Positions 16,109-25,810 are shown, counted from the first letter of the stretch. The stretch: DNA of 51,409 bases from an uncultured Calothrix sp. (GCA_937973965.1 CALJJQ010000051.1:1-51409), one strand, 5' to 3'. Program-made: numbers and translations. The notes: generated by a model not told the origin, from the letters alone.

Positions 16109-18592
16109 CTAGGTCAAAATCGCACCCCCCATCAACCGTGTATACCGCAGTTTTAATTCCTCCTTCATCAAAAACCACCGTTCCAAACTTGCGTCAAGTT
16201 CAATAATTTTTTCCGCCGCTTGTCGAGCTAAAGTTAATATTTCCTCATCTTCCACCAAACTGGCTAGGGTAAAATCAGGCACACCTGATTGTCGCGTCCC
16301 CAGTACTTCCCCTGGTCCACGGAAGCGCATATCCATTTCCGAGATCAAAAACCCATCCTGGGATTGTTCCAATACCTTTAAACGTTGTTGGGCTTCGGGA
16401 CTGCGGGAACTATTCATCAGCAAACAATAGGATTTTGCTGCTCCCCGTCCTACCCTTCCCCGTAACTGGTGTAGCTGGGATAAACCAAATCTCTCCGCAT
16501 GTTCAATCAACATTACTGTCGCATTCGGCACATCCACACCCACCTCTACCACGGTGGTTGATACCAAAATTTGTGTTTCCTGCTGACGAAATTGGCTGAT
16601 GGCTGCATCCTTTTCGGCGGAACTCATCCGTCCGTGTAGTAAACCGACCTTGTATTCAGGGAAAATACTTTCCTGTAATTTGCGGTGTTCTTCTGTTGCC
16701 GAACGCAAATCGAGTTTTTCCGATTCCTCCACCAAGGGTAAAACCACGTATACTTGACGACCTTGGGCAATTTCTCGACGTATCAAATCATAGGCTTCGG
16801 GACGTTGACTGTTAGTCAGAACGGTGGTGGTAATTGCTTGTCGTCCTGGTGGTAATTCATCGATTTGACTCACATCCAAGTCACCGTGGATAGTTAAAGC
16901 CAAGGTGCGGGGAATAGGCGTGGCGGTCATAGTTAATACATGGGGTTGGATACCCTTTTGTTGCAATTTAGCCCTTTGTTCTACCCCAAAGCGGTGTTGT
17001 TCGTCAATGACGACTAATCCCAGTTGTTGAAAGTTTACCGGGTCTTGAATTAAAGCGTGGGTTCCCACCAGTAAGGGTAATTGCCCGGTTTCCAGTTGAG
17101 CGTGAATTTCCCGACGTTTAGCTGCGCGGGTGGAACCTGTCAGGAGTTCTACGGGAAGATACAATAAATTAAACCAACTGACCAATTTGCGGTAATGTTG
17201 TTCTGCGAGGACTTCCGTGGGAGCCATGAGAGCAGCTTGATAACCGGATTGAATCGCTGCTAAAGTAGCAATCACCGCTACAACCGTTTTCCCAGAACCC
17301 ACATCTCCCTGAACTAAACGATTCATGGGGGTCGGTTTTTGTAGGTCGTTAAGAATCTCATTCACCACCCTTTGTTGCGCACCGGTGAGTTGGAAGGGGA
17401 GAATTTCGTAAAATCGGTCGATAAGTTCGCCTTTGGGTGCAAGGATGGCGCTGGTTTGGATTTGTTTGGCTTTTTGTTGTCTTTGCAGTAAACCCAGTTG
17501 TAAATAGAAAAATTCATCGAAAACTAGACGACGACGAGCTGCTTGGAGATGCTCATTATCCTTGGGAAAATGGATGTTTTGAATTGCATCCTTGAGCTCC
17601 ATCAAACGATATTTTTCCCGCAAACCGTGGGGTAAAGGGTCTTTTAAATTAATTGTCGCTGGTAAACAGGCAATTACCGCATTGCGCACCACATTAGCCA
17701 CAACCCCTTCCGTAAGGGAATAAATGGGTACAACCCGACCAATAGTTAGGGATTCAATCGCATCACCCGGACCAGCTAAAACCTCCAGTTCCGGTTCCTC
17801 CAGGGTCATCATATTATACTTAGTTTGTTTCACCAACCCGCAAGCCGCCAAGGTAGTTCCAGGGGAATAGCGACGCTTTAAGCTTTCTTGCCAAGCACGA
17901 CTAGTATACCTTGACCCGGCGAAAAAGCGGTTGATTTTAATTCTTCCGGTGCTATCCCGTAGTTGCAACTCGAGAATTGTTAATTTTTTATTTCTGGGAC
18001 TGGTAAAACAATTACAACTTTTGACCGTAGCAATAATCGTCACAGTTTCCCCTGGTTGCAGTTCGCGAATGCAAACTTGTCGGGCATAATCAATGTGGTC
18101 GCGGGGATAGTAAAACAGTAAATCCCGGACTGTAAATAAGCCGAGACGCGCAAGTTTATCGGCTTGACGCGGACCTATTTCTACTAACTGACTCAGTTTA
18201 TCATCAAGCTTAGGAGCCAGACGACGGCTAACTTCCTCAACAACGGGTGTAGTCGGATGTAGCTTTTTTTGATATTGGGGTTTATTCCCTGGAGAAGTTG
18301 GGGAAGGATGGGGACTGGGTGGTTTTTGCAGATATTCAATGTAGCGTCGCGTATGATTCACAAGATGTTGACGCTCATCCGGGGATAAACTGGGATAGTT
18401 AGCAAATCTAGCAGCTAACTCCTGCCAACGCCGACGTTCAATAGCAGCAATTCCCGGTGGAAACTGACCAAAAGTCAGACTCAAAAACTCACTAAACCGA
18501 TACTGCCGACCCATCAGGTCAGAAAACCCTTGTTGGGCTTCAATTTCTAGCGCTTTTTCCAAGCGTATCCAATCGGGGATATCGGCAGTCAT
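16109..18592 (-). CDS. recG: ATP-dependent DNA helicase RecG
   Basis: RecG remodels stalled replication forks and branch-migrates recombination intermediates. The wedge/OB domain (about 155-300) includes DLLFYYPRDHIDYARQ. Helicase motif I is GDVGSGKTVVAV (about 425-436), motif II is VIDEQHRFGVEQR (about 526), and motif III is TMTATPIPRTLA. The helicase C domain shows VVEVGVDVPNATVMLIEHAE and GRVGRGAAKSYC, followed by the TRG-type end EVLGTRQSGVPDF. At 827 residues it is longer than E. coli RecG (693) because of an N-terminal extension of about 130 residues; such extensions are common in cyanobacteria. ATG at 18592 is the natural start. Confidence 0.97.
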   Translation of the reverse strand: MTADIPDWIRLEKALEIEAQQGFSDLMGRQYRFSEFLSLTFGQFPPGIAAIERRRWQELAARFANYPSLSPDERQHLVNHTRRYIEYLQKPPSPHPSPTSPGNKPQYQKKLHPTTPVVEEVSRRLAPKLDDKLSQLVEIGPRQADKLARLGLFTVRDLLFYYPRDHIDYARQVCIRELQPGETVTIIATVKSCNCFTSPRNKKLTILELQLRDSTGRIKINRFFAGSRYTSRAWQESLKRRYSPGTTLAACGLVKQTKYNMMTLEEPELEVLAGPGDAIESLTIGRVVPIYSLTEGVVANVVRNAVIACLPATINLKDPLPHGLREKYRLMELKDAIQNIHFPKDNEHLQAARRRLVFDEFFYLQLGLLQRQQKAKQIQTSAILAPKGELIDRFYEILPFQLTGAQQRVVNEILNDLQKPTPMNRLVQGDVGSGKTVVAVIATLAAIQSGYQAALMAPTEVLAEQHYRKLVSWFNLLYLPVELLTGSTRAAKRREIHAQLETGQLPLLVGTHALIQDPVNFQQLGLVVIDEQHRFGVEQRAKLQQKGIQPHVLTMTATPIPRTLALTIHGDLDVSQIDELPPGRQAITTTVLTNSQRPEAYDLIRREIAQGRQVYVVLPLVEESEKLDLRSATEEHRKLQESIFPEYKVGLLHGRMSSAEKDAAISQFRQQETQILVSTTVVEVGVDVPNATVMLIEHAERFGLSQLHQLRGRVGRGAAKSYCLLMNSSRSPEAQQRLKVLEQSQDGFLISEMDMRFRGPGEVLGTRQSGVPDFTLASLVEDEEILTLARQAAEKIIELDASLERWFLMKEELKLRYTRLMGGAILT

Positions 18593-18931
18593 GGTAGAAT
18601 CAAAAGAATAGGGGAGAAAAATATAAATCAGGTATGGTATTTGTTCAATTTAGCCTATTTACGAGCAGAAAACATGGGGTGACTCCCGCCGTTATTTTCC
18701 CATACTCATACATATATACTATACTGAATGGTCGGCTTTACACTATATTGCGATTTCGTAGTGCAGGTGTGAGGAAAGCAGTTGTGCTATTGCATGGTAA
18801 ATTGTGTTCATTCATAAAATTTGTAATATAGCGCTCATCGCAAGTTCTGCCGGAAAAGGTGTCAGCATCTCCAATCTCTGTGTAGGGTTTCCTGATGTCA
18901 ATCTCAGGTCGATGGAGTTTGATTCCCGTAC

Positions 18932-18951
18932 AGACGCCACATGTCGCGTCT
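18932..18951. repeat. 20-bp near-palindrome, GACGCG family
   Basis: AGACGCCACATGTCGCGTCT has one mismatched pair. It lies in the 420-bp spacer between recG and the methylase gene, about 60 bp before the methylase ATG. No gene is supported in this spacer; the short frame at 18634-18831 has no recognisable features. Confidence 0.6.
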
Positions 18952-19011
18952 CTTCTTAAGCATTAAAATCGACTTTTCAAACAACCTCTGAGAGCAAATC
19001 ACTAATAAATC

Positions 19012-19821
19012 ATGCCTAAAGCGAAAAGCCCTCTTCGTTATCCTGGTGGCAAATCTAAAGCACTTGATCAAATACTTCCTCATGTCCCATTAAATATTGA
19101 TGAATACAGAGAACCTTTTATCGGTGGTGGTTCTGTTTTTCTGGCAATAAAACAACTATTTGGCTATCGCATCAAGCAGTACTGGATTAATGATTTAAAT
19201 TTCGACCTCTGTTGTTTTTGGTTATATGCTAAAACTGAAAATGAAGCCCTTGCAGATGAAGTCAGCAGAATTAAGAAAAAATATACAAATGGCAGAGATT
19301 TATTTAATGATTTGACTGGTGACGACCTGAAGTTGAATGATTTTGAAAGAGCAGTACGTTTTTTTATTCTCAACCGCATCACTTTCTCTGGTACTGTAGA
19401 TTCCGGTGGATACTCCCAACAAGCTTTTGAACGCAGGTTTACAAACTCATCGATTGACCGACTACGGGATGTCTCTGTTTATTTGTCATCTGTTCGTATT
19501 ACTTGCGGCGATTACGAGAACTTACTCTTTCAAGGGGGAAAAAATGTTTTTATTTTTCTTGATCCGCCCTATTTAAGTGCGACAAAATCAAAACTTTATG
19601 GCAGGAAAGGTAATTTGCATACCGCCTTTGATCATAAAAGATTTGCTAGAAATATGCGTCAGTGTCCACATAGGTGGCTAATCACCTATGATGATTCCCC
19701 AGAAATTAGGGAAATGTTTAGTTTTGCCAATATTACTACATGGGCGCTTCAATATGGTATGAATAACTACAAACAGGAATCGGCTGCTCAAGGACAAGAG
19801 TTATTGATTAAAAACTATTAA
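19012..19821 (+). CDS. orphan D12-class (Dam-type) DNA adenine-N6 methyltransferase
   Basis: This 269-residue alpha-type amino-methyltransferase has the order of motifs of the D12/Dam class: PLRYPGGKSKAL (motif X region, 7-18), REPFIGGGSVFLA (SAM-binding motif I, 33-45) and IFLDPPYLSA with catalytic DPPY at 184-187. The family methylates adenine N6, often in GATC, but the recognition site cannot be read from the sequence. No restriction enzyme gene lies beside it, so it is solitary. It converges on the TAXI gene with only 5 bp between the stops. The local sequence is somewhat AT-richer than the neighbours, possibly a sign of transfer. Confidence 0.92.
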   Translation: MPKAKSPLRYPGGKSKALDQILPHVPLNIDEYREPFIGGGSVFLAIKQLFGYRIKQYWINDLNFDLCCFWLYAKTENEALADEVSRIKKKYTNGRDLFNDLTGDDLKLNDFERAVRFFILNRITFSGTVDSGGYSQQAFERRFTNSSIDRLRDVSVYLSSVRITCGDYENLLFQGGKNVFIFLDPPYLSATKSKLYGRKGNLHTAFDHKRFARNMRQCPHRWLITYDDSPEIREMFSFANITTWALQYGMNNYKQESAAQGQELLIKNY

Positions 19822-19826
19822 TAAAT

Positions 19827-21662
19827 TTACATTACTTTTACATCTGGTTGTTCGCGAATCACCCGATCTACGTCATCAATGGCAATTTGCCAAATAGCGC
19901 GAAATGCTTGGAAAGAATCCTGGGAAATTCTTTCTTCTACCATTGCATCCACAGCTCGTTTAAAAATAGCTTCTAAATCTTGTCTAATTAATTTAGCTTC
20001 TTTTGCCAAGAACTGTTGATCTAATGCAAAAATTTGTGTGGGAGGGGAACTTTCTGGAGTTCTGGCTTTATCTAAAACAGCTTGATAAACCAGGTGATCG
20101 ATGACTGGGGGTTTGTTGTCACCTAAAAGAGGTAAATTTGGATTAAAACCAATCAGCGCTGGGAGGAAATTTTTACGACTTTGACGTTTTTGGCGATCGC
20201 TCCCTACTATAACAGCCCGGTGAGGTGTTTGGTCAAAAATATAGTGAGCAAGTTCAGTTTGACTCTGTTCTAGCGCTTTAACCACTTTCCGCAAGGTTCT
20301 ACTAAAGGAAATTACCGACTCTTGAGAAACTATTCCCTTTTCTCTTGCTGTTTCCGTATCGTATTTTTCGACTAAAATTTTAGCTATTTTATCGATGGCT
20401 AAATTCACCTGGGGATTCCCATTCAATGCATCGGTTTCCTTCCTCAGGAAGGGATTTGTTTCCAATTCCACCAACCGATACAGAAAATCCTGCGCATCCA
20501 TCAGCGCAGTGACTTCGCGAATATAATCATCGGCTTTGTCTTTACGTGCTTGTTCCAGTTGTTGCAACAACCACCAAAACCACCCTGCAAGGGGTATCAT
20601 CACCCCTAACAAAACTTCCAAAGAACCAGAATTTTGCTCTAACCAAGAAGGTTGCTCCCGATTGTAGTACCATTGCGCTCCTAGATGGGTAGCAACAATA
20701 TCTACCTTCGTTTCCTGAGGAGGGGTAATATAGGCAGCAAGGGGTAATTCCATCTTTTGGATCAAATCTTGACGATGCTCGTACAAAACTTCTGTTAACC
20801 GACGAATTACATCTGGATTCACGTTTTTATGGGCCAGTAATAAACGTTGTACTTGTACTGTGGTCAGCTGTTTATTTGGCTCCATCTCATTATTTTCAGG
20901 AATCGGATTTTCCCCTCGATATGCACCTTTAGGAATTACAGATTCTTCTACATAAGGATTTTTGATTTTTAATGCACCCGCTTGATCAATAGCGATTAAT
21001 TTAGGATTTGCTTGGGGACATTCTGTTAGTAAACGACGGGTTTGTTCGTGACCGATTGCTCTGACATGAAATACGGCTTGTGCGTCTCCCCGACAAAAGG
21101 CTGTAATTTCATAATCAGAGGTTAAAGTTACAAATTGATAATCTTGTTTAGATAAACCATAATGTTCAGTTAGAAAATAAAAAGATTGAATTTGTCCACC
21201 CTTTTCAGGAGGCATAATAATCCGCTTACCTTGCAAATCAGTTACTGTTTTGATGCCTGAATCTTGACGGACAATTAGTTGATATGCATCTGGAAATAAA
21301 CTCGCAATTAATCTCGTTGCAGAGATATCGACTGATTGTAAATTGAGTTGCTTACGAACAGAATTTGGCATTGATAATAAATCAGCTTGAGCTACACCTA
21401 AATCTGCTTTTTGGTTACTTAACTTTTGTAAATTACTTTGTGTTCCATCGGTTTCAATCACCTCAACATTAATCCTCGGAAAGGTATTTTGCTCTACTAA
21501 TTCCTTGAAAATCAACGCAAATTTATAACTTTCACCATCTTTTCTTCCGGCTGCAAATTTTATTTGGGTGGGAACAAGCCAATACCAGAGAGTTAGGAAC
21601 AATATGGTAAGTGAACCCAACAAAAAGAATGTACTTCCTTTCCATTTTAGTTTGATCAGCAT
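19827..21662 (-). CDS. TAXI/NMT1-type solute-binding protein with membrane anchors and cytoplasmic domain
   Basis: This 611-residue protein has an N-terminal membrane segment (STFFLLGSLTILFLTLWYWL, 10-29). A periplasmic TAXI-like binding domain (about 35-330) includes AGRKDGESYKFALIFKELVE, DLGVAQADLL and ITDLQGKRI-like TDLQGKRIIMPPE. A second membrane helix (about 349-366, LGVMIPLAGWFWWLL) follows, then about 240 charged residues predicted to be cytoplasmic. Classical TAXI proteins serve TRAP transporters, but no TRAP permease gene is nearby, and here the binding domain is fixed to the membrane with an internal tail. A sensor-like role is inference. Confidence 0.82.
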   Translation of the reverse strand: MLIKLKWKGSTFFLLGSLTILFLTLWYWLVPTQIKFAAGRKDGESYKFALIFKELVEQNTFPRINVEVIETDGTQSNLQKLSNQKADLGVAQADLLSMPNSVRKQLNLQSVDISATRLIASLFPDAYQLIVRQDSGIKTVTDLQGKRIIMPPEKGGQIQSFYFLTEHYGLSKQDYQFVTLTSDYEITAFCRGDAQAVFHVRAIGHEQTRRLLTECPQANPKLIAIDQAGALKIKNPYVEESVIPKGAYRGENPIPENNEMEPNKQLTTVQVQRLLLAHKNVNPDVIRRLTEVLYEHRQDLIQKMELPLAAYITPPQETKVDIVATHLGAQWYYNREQPSWLEQNSGSLEVLLGVMIPLAGWFWWLLQQLEQARKDKADDYIREVTALMDAQDFLYRLVELETNPFLRKETDALNGNPQVNLAIDKIAKILVEKYDTETAREKGIVSQESVISFSRTLRKVVKALEQSQTELAHYIFDQTPHRAVIVGSDRQKRQSRKNFLPALIGFNPNLPLLGDNKPPVIDHLVYQAVLDKARTPESSPPTQIFALDQQFLAKEAKLIRQDLEAIFKRAVDAMVEERISQDSFQAFRAIWQIAIDDVDRVIREQPDVKVM

Positions 21663-21699
21663 ATTATCTTCTGGTTAAGTAAAGTTAAAGTTAGTATTA

Positions 21700-21807
21700 C
21701 CCGAATTTGGAGCAAACTCCTAAAACTTTCAGGGAGTGGGGAGTAGGGAGTAGTTGGAAAACCAACCCATTACTCAAGGCTTATCACTCTCTTGCTCAAA
21801 ACGCAGG
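21700..21807 (+). repeat. MITE-like element, family 1
   Basis: The element runs from CCCGAATTTGGAGCAAACTC to CTTGCTCAAAACGCAGG, with the core AAAACTTTCAGGGAGTGGGG and CAACCCATTACTCAAGGCTT. It lies 38 bp upstream of the TAXI gene start. The inverted ends keep partial complementarity (GGAGCAAAC against CTTGCTCAAAA). Confidence 0.65.
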
Positions 21808-21989
21808 ATTAGTGGGTATAGTATCAATTTTACGGCAAATTGTAATCGTGAATACAGAATCACCTACTTCCGTAAAAATGGGGAAGTGCCATTGCATTAG
21901 TAATTGTTTAATTATCCGTCATCACACGCAACCTGATAGCTTGATTATAGTATAAATTAAAGGTATGTTTTATAATTAATAGTAGATAA

Positions 21990-22640
21990 ATGGATGCGTA
22001 TAGGGTAGAACCTTTTTTATTTATCGTTTTTCAAGTTTTTTGGCACGAGCTGTTAGGCGATAGAATCTATAGCTCAATGCAAAAAAGTGGGCAAGTCATT
22101 CACACTTTAATTGAGGAAAGTCAAAATAATCAACAATTAAGCCAAGATTTGGTGATGACATTAGAGAAGTGTTTTTATGCTGTCAGAAAGAATATAGCTG
22201 AAAAATGTCGTCATGAATTAATTCAAAGGTCTACCTTTGTTCAGTATCGCGGGTCAAAAGTTTATAAGCCGCCAGAAAATAATCGAGATATTAAGAATCT
22301 CGAAATTTACATCAAGGGATTAGAAAAAAAGCTGAAACAAGTCCATCAGAAAAAGTCAGAAAATAATTTTTCAGAGATATTGAAGCAAATATCTTTATCC
22401 AGCCATCAATCGATAGAAGAAACAAGACAATATCTAGAGCAATTGTGTTTAGAAGTAGAGAAAGACTGTCCTGTTTGTATTTATCGAGCAGCGCTGAGGG
22501 ATAAAGAAAATGGTTTACATCAACAAATCTTTAAAAGTATTTTGCTAGAAATAGAAGAAAATGAAAAATTGAATCAGATATTTGATATTCAAACTTATTT
22601 AACTTTAACTCAAATGTTTCAAAAGCATAAAAACAAGTAG
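21990..22640 (+). CDS. hypothetical coiled-coil protein
   Basis: This 216-residue protein starts MDAYRVEPFLFIVFQVFWHE. The N-terminal 70 residues include a hydrophobic stretch and an amphipathic helix region. The middle (about 95-130) is a likely coiled coil (NLEIYIKGLEKKLKQVHQKK). The C-terminal half is helical with one Cys pair (LCLEVEKDCPVC). I do not recognise the family. Codon use is AT-rich compared with the flanking genes, and the gene stands alone between the TAXI gene and an oxidoreductase. It could be an acquired gene or the remaining part of a larger one. Confidence 0.6.
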   Translation: MDAYRVEPFLFIVFQVFWHELLGDRIYSSMQKSGQVIHTLIEESQNNQQLSQDLVMTLEKCFYAVRKNIAEKCRHELIQRSTFVQYRGSKVYKPPENNRDIKNLEIYIKGLEKKLKQVHQKKSENNFSEILKQISLSSHQSIEETRQYLEQLCLEVEKDCPVCIYRAALRDKENGLHQQIFKSILLEIEENEKLNQIFDIQTYLTLTQMFQKHKNK

Positions 22641-22809
22641 TACAGTGTTTCCTTAACTGCTATTCTGTATCATGAACAATCTAGCAACAAGCAGGGAAAA
22701 ACAACTTTTATCGGTTCTGGTATAACCAGCACATGTAGGCTACTCACAATATCCTCATAATCTTTCCCTATATTCAAATCATGGTTGGACATTAACCACG
22801 ATAAACCCC

Positions 22810-24327
22810 ATGATTAATTCTTCTGGCGATATTATCATCATTGGTGCAGGGATAGCTGGACTCAGTGCTGGTTGCTATGCACAGATGAACGGCTATCGCA
22901 GCGAAATTATGGAAATGCACAATCTCCCTGGTGGTTTGTGTACTGCGTGGAAACGTCAGGGATATACCTTTGATGGTTGCATTCATTATCTATTTGGTTC
23001 GGGTGAAAACCAACCCTTCCATCGGATGTGGGAGGAACTGGGAGCAGTTCAAGGACGCAAATTTGTCAATCACGATGAATTTATGCGGGTGATTGCACCA
23101 TCTGGACAAACCCTGATTGTTTACACCGACCCCGACCGACTCGAACATCATTTAGTTGATATTTCACCACAGGATAGCAAACTAATTAAACAATTTTGTA
23201 CAGGTATCTGGGATTTTACTGAATTTGATTTATCTCTGCTGCAACAAAAGCCGAAAAATCTGATGAATTGGGGTGATTGGTGGCAATTAACGCGGAAAAT
23301 GCTGCCATTTATGGGATTATTAAATCAATGGGGTCATATTTCTGCGCAGGAATTTGCTCAACGCTTCCAAGACCCTTTTTTACGGTCAGCAATTCCTCAC
23401 ATGTTTGCTTGGCCAAGTATTCCCATGATGGTGGGGATGTCTTTGCTTGCTTATATGTATAACAAAAATGCTGGTTTCCCCATCGGTGCATCTTTGGAGT
23501 TTGCGCGATCGCTGGAGCAACGTTATTTACAATTAGGTGGTAAAGTCCACTATTCTGCTCAGGTGGAACGGGTGCTTGTGGAAAATAACCAAGCTGTGGG
23601 GGTGCGACTTTATGATAACCGCGAGTATTTTGCTCACCGTGTCATCTCTGCTTGTGATGGACGGGGGACAATTTTTAATCTGTTGGGGGGAAAATACTTA
23701 AACCAGAAACTCAAAAAATTATATGATGGTCATCTCCCTGTCCATTCCCAATTGCAAGTTTCCCTGGGTGTTAACCGGGATTTGTCTCAGGAACCCCACT
23801 GGGTGACGCATTTACTAGAAAAACCAATTCTGATTGCTGGGGAAAACCGCTACGAAATTGGTGTCAAACACTACTGTTTTGACCCTTCCCTCGCTCCACC
23901 AGGTAAATCGGTAATGATGGTAATGTTAAATACCCCCTATGATTACTGGCAGCGAATTTACGGACGTTCAATTTACAATGCTGAACAAATTCAGGAATCG
24001 CAAATCCTCATCGACCAATTAGCAGAGTTTTATCCGGGGATTAAAGCTGATATTGAATATGTTGATGTTGCCACACCCCTAAGTTACGAACGCTACACAG
24101 GTAATTGGCAAGGTTCTAGTTGTGGTTGGTTATTGACCAAGGAAACAATGGGTTTGATGATCGCTGGAATTGAGAAAAAATTGCCGGGTTTGGATAATTT
24201 TTATATGATTGGACAGTGGTTAGAACCGGGTGGAAGTGTACCTGTGGTTGCGATGTCGGGACGCAATATTATTCAACAGATTTGTCATGAGGATCAAAGG
24301 GAATTTGTCACGACGGTTCCAGATTAG
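22810..24327 (+). CDS. FAD-dependent oxidoreductase of the phytoene desaturase (CrtI/COG1233) type
   Basis: This 505-residue flavoprotein has an N-terminal dinucleotide-binding fold, IIIIGAGIAGLSAGCYAQMN (8-27), and the adjoining PGGLCTAWKRQGYTFDG that aligns with CrtI-like enzymes. Near the C-terminus, GLDNFYMIGQWLEPGGSVP is the FAD-binding end typical of amine-oxidase and phytoene-dehydrogenase relatives. Carotenoid-type desaturation, isomerisation or retinoid-like saturation are all possible substrates; the sequence does not decide. No crt genes are adjacent. ATG at 22810 lies seven codons before the GxGxxG motif. Confidence 0.85.
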   Translation: MINSSGDIIIIGAGIAGLSAGCYAQMNGYRSEIMEMHNLPGGLCTAWKRQGYTFDGCIHYLFGSGENQPFHRMWEELGAVQGRKFVNHDEFMRVIAPSGQTLIVYTDPDRLEHHLVDISPQDSKLIKQFCTGIWDFTEFDLSLLQQKPKNLMNWGDWWQLTRKMLPFMGLLNQWGHISAQEFAQRFQDPFLRSAIPHMFAWPSIPMMVGMSLLAYMYNKNAGFPIGASLEFARSLEQRYLQLGGKVHYSAQVERVLVENNQAVGVRLYDNREYFAHRVISACDGRGTIFNLLGGKYLNQKLKKLYDGHLPVHSQLQVSLGVNRDLSQEPHWVTHLLEKPILIAGENRYEIGVKHYCFDPSLAPPGKSVMMVMLNTPYDYWQRIYGRSIYNAEQIQESQILIDQLAEFYPGIKADIEYVDVATPLSYERYTGNWQGSSCGWLLTKETMGLMIAGIEKKLPGLDNFYMIGQWLEPGGSVPVVAMSGRNIIQQICHEDQREFVTTVPD

Positions 24328-24381
24328 AAAAATGCAGGAGACAGGATACAGGATACATTGAAAATATCTGGAAAAATAACA

Positions 24382-24410
24382 GTAGAGACGTAACACTGTT
24401 ACGTCTCTAC
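24382..24410. repeat. palindrome, 13-bp arms, GACGTAAC type
   Basis: GTAGAGACGTAAC, ACT, GTTACGTCTCTAC form a perfect inverted repeat, shortly downstream of the oxidoreductase gene and between it and a convergent membrane protein gene. It could act as a terminator-like hairpin but has no T-tract. Confidence 0.75.
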
Positions 24411-24461
24411 GGCAAATTTGGTAATGCTGTTAATGTTTCCCTAAATCGATACACCTATATA

Positions 24462-24854
24462 TCAAATTGTGCGTCGCATCGAGAAAAAAATCACAGGAGC
24501 GATCGCAGTCCAAATCAGGACAAAAATCCACACCCTTCCCGCGAGGATATTATAATCTGCAAGTAGTTTGCTCCAGGGATTATGCATCACATAATGACCA
24601 AAAAGGAATTCAAATGCCAGGGTTAATCCTAACCAGATGAAGCCAATTATAAAAGCTTGTGAGGTGGAGTGGATTGGCCAAATACTTGTAATTAACCAAA
24701 TATATAAACCTAATGCGAATATTCCCGTCAGGGTTGATAATTGATGAGCGCGAAGTTCTCCGAGAAATTTGGCGTAGGTATATTCACGTATTCCGGCATT
24801 AATAATTGCAATTAATACCATTGGTAACCATGCCAAAATATAACGCCAAATCAT
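24462..24854 (-). CDS. four-helix membrane protein of unknown function
   Basis: This 130-residue hydrophobic protein starts MIWRYILAWLPMVLIAIINA and has about four membrane segments (about 5-20, 38-56, 68-90, 106-124). Conserved-looking polar spots include GIREYTY near the start and FLFGHYVMHNPW in the third segment. I do not assign a family. It converges on the FAD oxidoreductase gene with a 134-bp spacer containing the palindrome at 24382-24410. Confidence 0.7.
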   Translation of the reverse strand: MIWRYILAWLPMVLIAIINAGIREYTYAKFLGELRAHQLSTLTGIFALGLYIWLITSIWPIHSTSQAFIIGFIWLGLTLAFEFLFGHYVMHNPWSKLLADYNILAGRVWIFVLIWTAIAPVIFFSMRRTI

Positions 24855-25035
24855 TGATTTACACCTCTGATAAATGGAATTTAATTGTTTTTTTTCAAGT
24901 TATTTTCTAGAGTGATTTTTTCAGCGAGGATATAGATATCGCTTTCAAGTAAACAGGAAATAGCCGTCATATCCTACACACACTAGAACTTAATCAAAGT
25001 TGATTTTTAGCACACCCATTCCCTACTCCCTGTTT

Positions 25036-25170
25036 TTAGTCACTCGATGGATTTATTTGTCCCAATTGAGTCAATGTTAATCCAGCAAAAGCAAGTGAAG
25101 CAAAACCCATTACAGCAAATAAGCCAACCATAAAAGGGTCGATAAGTAGGTGGACGCTAAAAAACACCAC
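25036..25170 (-). CDS. possible very small membrane protein
   Basis: A 44-codon frame on the minus strand opens with GTG at 25170, and an internal ATG at 25131 begins MVGLFAVMGFASLAFAGLTL, a clean single membrane helix followed by a polar end (GQINPSSD). The size and shape recall the small subunits of photosynthetic complexes, but I cannot match it to a named one, and there is no clear ribosome binding site. Treat it as a candidate only. Confidence 0.35.
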   Translation of the reverse strand: MVFFSVHLLIDPFMVGLFAVMGFASLAFAGLTLTQLGQINPSSD

Positions 25171-25276
25171 TAAATTTAAAAATGTAAATAACTTAAAAGC
25201 CCTATTGTACAAGGATTTCGAGCATTTTACAAAATTTTACATAGTTCAGTTTAATTTTGCCTACCTACTTACTGTA

Positions 25277-25391
25277 CCCGCATTTCTCACAAAACCGTAA
25301 AACTTACAGGGAAGAGGGAGTACAAACGACCTGTCGGTTCGTCTGTACAGAGAGTAGAAGGAAAATCAATCCGTTACTCAAGGCTGACAAC
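25277..25391 (+). repeat. MITE-like family 1 copy, right end lost
   Basis: CCCGCATTTCTCACAAAACC, AAAACTTACAGGGAAGAGGG and CAATCCGTTACTCAAGGCT follow the family 1 order, with a 24-bp insertion (CGACCTGTCGGTTCGTCTGT...). The right terminus is missing. A reverse-orientation half copy lies at about 25484-25614 (CGCGAGAAATCCAGG, later GGGTTGATTCTTCTACTACT). The gap from 25171 to 25810 holds these repeats and no gene. Confidence 0.55.
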
Positions 25392-25810
25392 ATATATCTA
25401 CGATAATGCTTGCTACATATTAAGGGCTGTAACCGTTGGTTATTCTAGTTTCATTTATTTCAAAGTACAAGAGAATCGATATTAATCGCGAGAAATCCAG
25501 GATTTCACCCAAATTTTGCGATATTTTCTTCCCCGACACCTAAAAGCTTCCCTTCATGTATCAACCATCTCAAGTAAAACGATATAACGGGTTGATTCTT
25601 CTACTACTCCCTAGTGCGATGTTTATGGATTGACAAACCACTAGTCTAGGGTAGACTACCAGTGTAGAATAAGCCAGTATATACACTATCACCAATGGTT
25701 TTAGTTAGATTGGGAAATTCCCAGCAAATAACTGATGCCAAGCGGCGAAATGTTGTTTAAAATCTGTGGAAATCATCAATTGATTCCAGTCTCAAATCTA
25801 TTCTATTTTT

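Noticed and set aside
18634-18831. 65-residue plus-strand frame between recG and the methylase gene
   Set aside because: Composition is unlike neighbours, no ribosome binding site, and it contains no recognisable motif.
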